Shown here one piece after another: positions 22,304-22,787 of a DNA stretch of 22,787 nucleotides (position 1 is the first letter of the stretch; each line of letters starts with the position of its first letter). A program made the position numbers and the translations under genes. The stretch spans positions 1 through 22,787 of the forward strand of contig JAIROF010000033.1 of NCBI GenBank assembly GCA_031257655.1. The letters are read 5' to 3'. Below the pieces are notes generated by a model. It saw nothing but the letters and a program-made list of their open reading frames with translations, searched no databases and was not told the origin of the DNA. Source of the DNA: Prevotellaceae bacterium. Its GTDB lineage: Bacteria > Bacteroidota > Bacteroidia > Bacteroidales > UBA932.

Positions 22304-22347
22304 AAACGCTTTAATCTGTTGACAAGGAACAGCTAAAGCGTTTTTTT
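22304..22347 (+). terminator. Intrinsic terminator after tRNA-Leu
   Basis: AAACGCTTTA (22304-22313) pairs with TAAAGCGTTT (22334-22343), with an inner CTGTT/AACAG pair, followed by seven T. Confidence 0.9.
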
Positions 22348-22458
22348 ATGGGGGGGGGGGAAATCTCCCAAAACCCCAAGCGCTGCGCTGCAATCCATTG
22401 CGCACCCCGCGCTTTTTTTGGGCTATAATTTTTTTGCGAAAATTTTTTACTGGCCTGC

Positions 22459-22526
22459 GCGTAATCCCAAAATTTCATGCTACCTTTGCGCTGTTGCTGA
22501 GTGGCGCTACTACCTCAAGCGCAAAA
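22459..22526 (+). promoter_or_regulatory. Orphan promoter, near copy of the GH92-operon promoter
   Basis: GCGTAATCCCAAAATTTCAT then GCTACCTTTGC; TACCTTTG is at 22481-22488. It differs at one of 31 positions from the promoter at 8741-8771. An ATG at 22526 opens MSAPSSN, then the frame enters the MITE 19 bp later. The original downstream gene is not visible. Confidence 0.6.
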
Positions 22527-22544
22527 TGAGCGCGCCAAGCAGCA

Positions 22545-22671
22545 ATTGGGAACCTCTAAAAACCCCAAACGCTGCGCTACGCTCCCTCGACAAAATGCTC
22601 ATTTACTTTAGTAAACTCCGCTTTTGCCTCAGCCGAAAGCCTTGATTTTGGGGTTTTTAGAGGTTCCCAAT
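22545..22671. mobile_element. MITE-like element, complete copy F (127 bp)
   Basis: Perfect 25-bp terminal inverted repeats: 22545-22569 (ATTGGGAACCTCTAAAAACC...) and 22647-22671. The interior includes AAACGCTGCGCTACGCTCCC, AAATGCTCATTTACTTTAGT and CGCTTTTGCCTCAGCCGAAA. It encodes nothing, as expected of a non-autonomous element; a target-site duplication is not evident. A small right-end-like fragment (AAAACCCCAAGCGCTGCGCT) lies at 22371-22390. Confidence 0.85.
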
Positions 22672-22680
22672 AAAACATTC

Positions 22681-22787
22681 GTAACTACTCAGGTAGCATA
22701 TTTCATTGCAAATCACAAAAGTAATAAAAATTCTCCTTGTGAAAACCTTGTGTTCTTTGTGTCTTCGTGGTATTTTTCCAACCACAA
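22681..22787. repeat. Window-end inverted repeat, right copy (107 bp)
   Basis: Exact reverse complement of 9-115. It starts abruptly 9 bp after the MITE and continues to the window edge. Read on the plus strand it has ATTGCAAATCACAA and TTGTGAAAAC, as in the tracrRNA-like gene. Confidence 0.85.

Noticed and set aside
22418..22645. 75-codon plus-strand frame near the right edge
   Set aside because: It starts before the orphan promoter's -7 box and ends inside the MITE, where it only translates the element.

Overview
The window reads as a chromosomal stretch of a Bacteroidota member, most likely order Bacteroidales. The evidence is: many promoters of the Bacteroidota type (TAnnTTTG at -7, in the best cases TTTG about 19-20 nt upstream); little Shine-Dalgarno signal; several lipoproteins with short Cys-containing signal peptides; and family content typical of the phylum (GH92 mannosidase, PCMD-domain protein, CCC-motif membrane protein, anSME-type radical SAM enzyme, S9 peptidase, a type IX secretion C-terminal signal). 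Genes are GC-rich; spacers are AT-rich and crowded with small repeats.

Layout. 1-568 (-): 5' part of a DUF1016/YhcG-type PDDEXK nuclease gene that runs off the left edge, its reading frame fused to a repeat that recurs inverted at the right edge. 576-3256 (-): trpE and trpB, preceded by a leader (3280-3515) that carries a promoter, a 23-aa leader peptide with three consecutive Trp codons, an antiterminator pairing and an intrinsic terminator: a complete-looking trp attenuator. The DUF1016 gene sits where trpG/trpD would be expected. 3520-4064: inverted-repeat element and tRNA-Arg(CCG) with terminator. 4065-4454 (-): very small secreted protein with a type IX secretion C-terminal signal. 5046-8647 (-): operon of GH92 mannosidase, a 59-aa one-TM protein and mnmA. 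8650-9787: long spacer with 65-bp tandem repeats, a terminator, a MITE copy and, on the minus strand, an RNA with its own promoter and terminator that looks like a type II-C tracrRNA although no cas gene or CRISPR array is present. 9788-10477 (+): HAD phosphatase. 10561-14172 (-): large SWIM/SNF2 helicase. 14834-17325 (+): operon of a lipoprotein, a PCMD lipoprotein and an outer-membrane beta-barrel protein. 17415-18728 (-): anSME-type radical SAM/SPASM enzyme. 18830-19430: repeat-rich spacer. 19432-21921 (-): CCC-motif membrane protein followed by an S9 dipeptidyl-peptidase-like lipoprotein. 22213-22296 (+): tRNA-Leu(CAA), then an orphan promoter, a complete 127-bp MITE and the right-edge copy of the terminal repeat.

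How the parts work together. The trp genes are probably tuned by ribosome stalling at the WWW codons. The envelope genes (GH92, lipoprotein/PCMD/barrel set, S9 peptidase, T9SS cargo) fit a host- or polymer-associated scavenger of glycans and peptides. The most unusual signals are the solitary tracrRNA-like gene, the partly matching sequence in the window-end repeat, the trp attenuator, and the foreign-looking DUF1016 gene in the trp operon. Function calls rest on motif recognition by eye; no database search was run.
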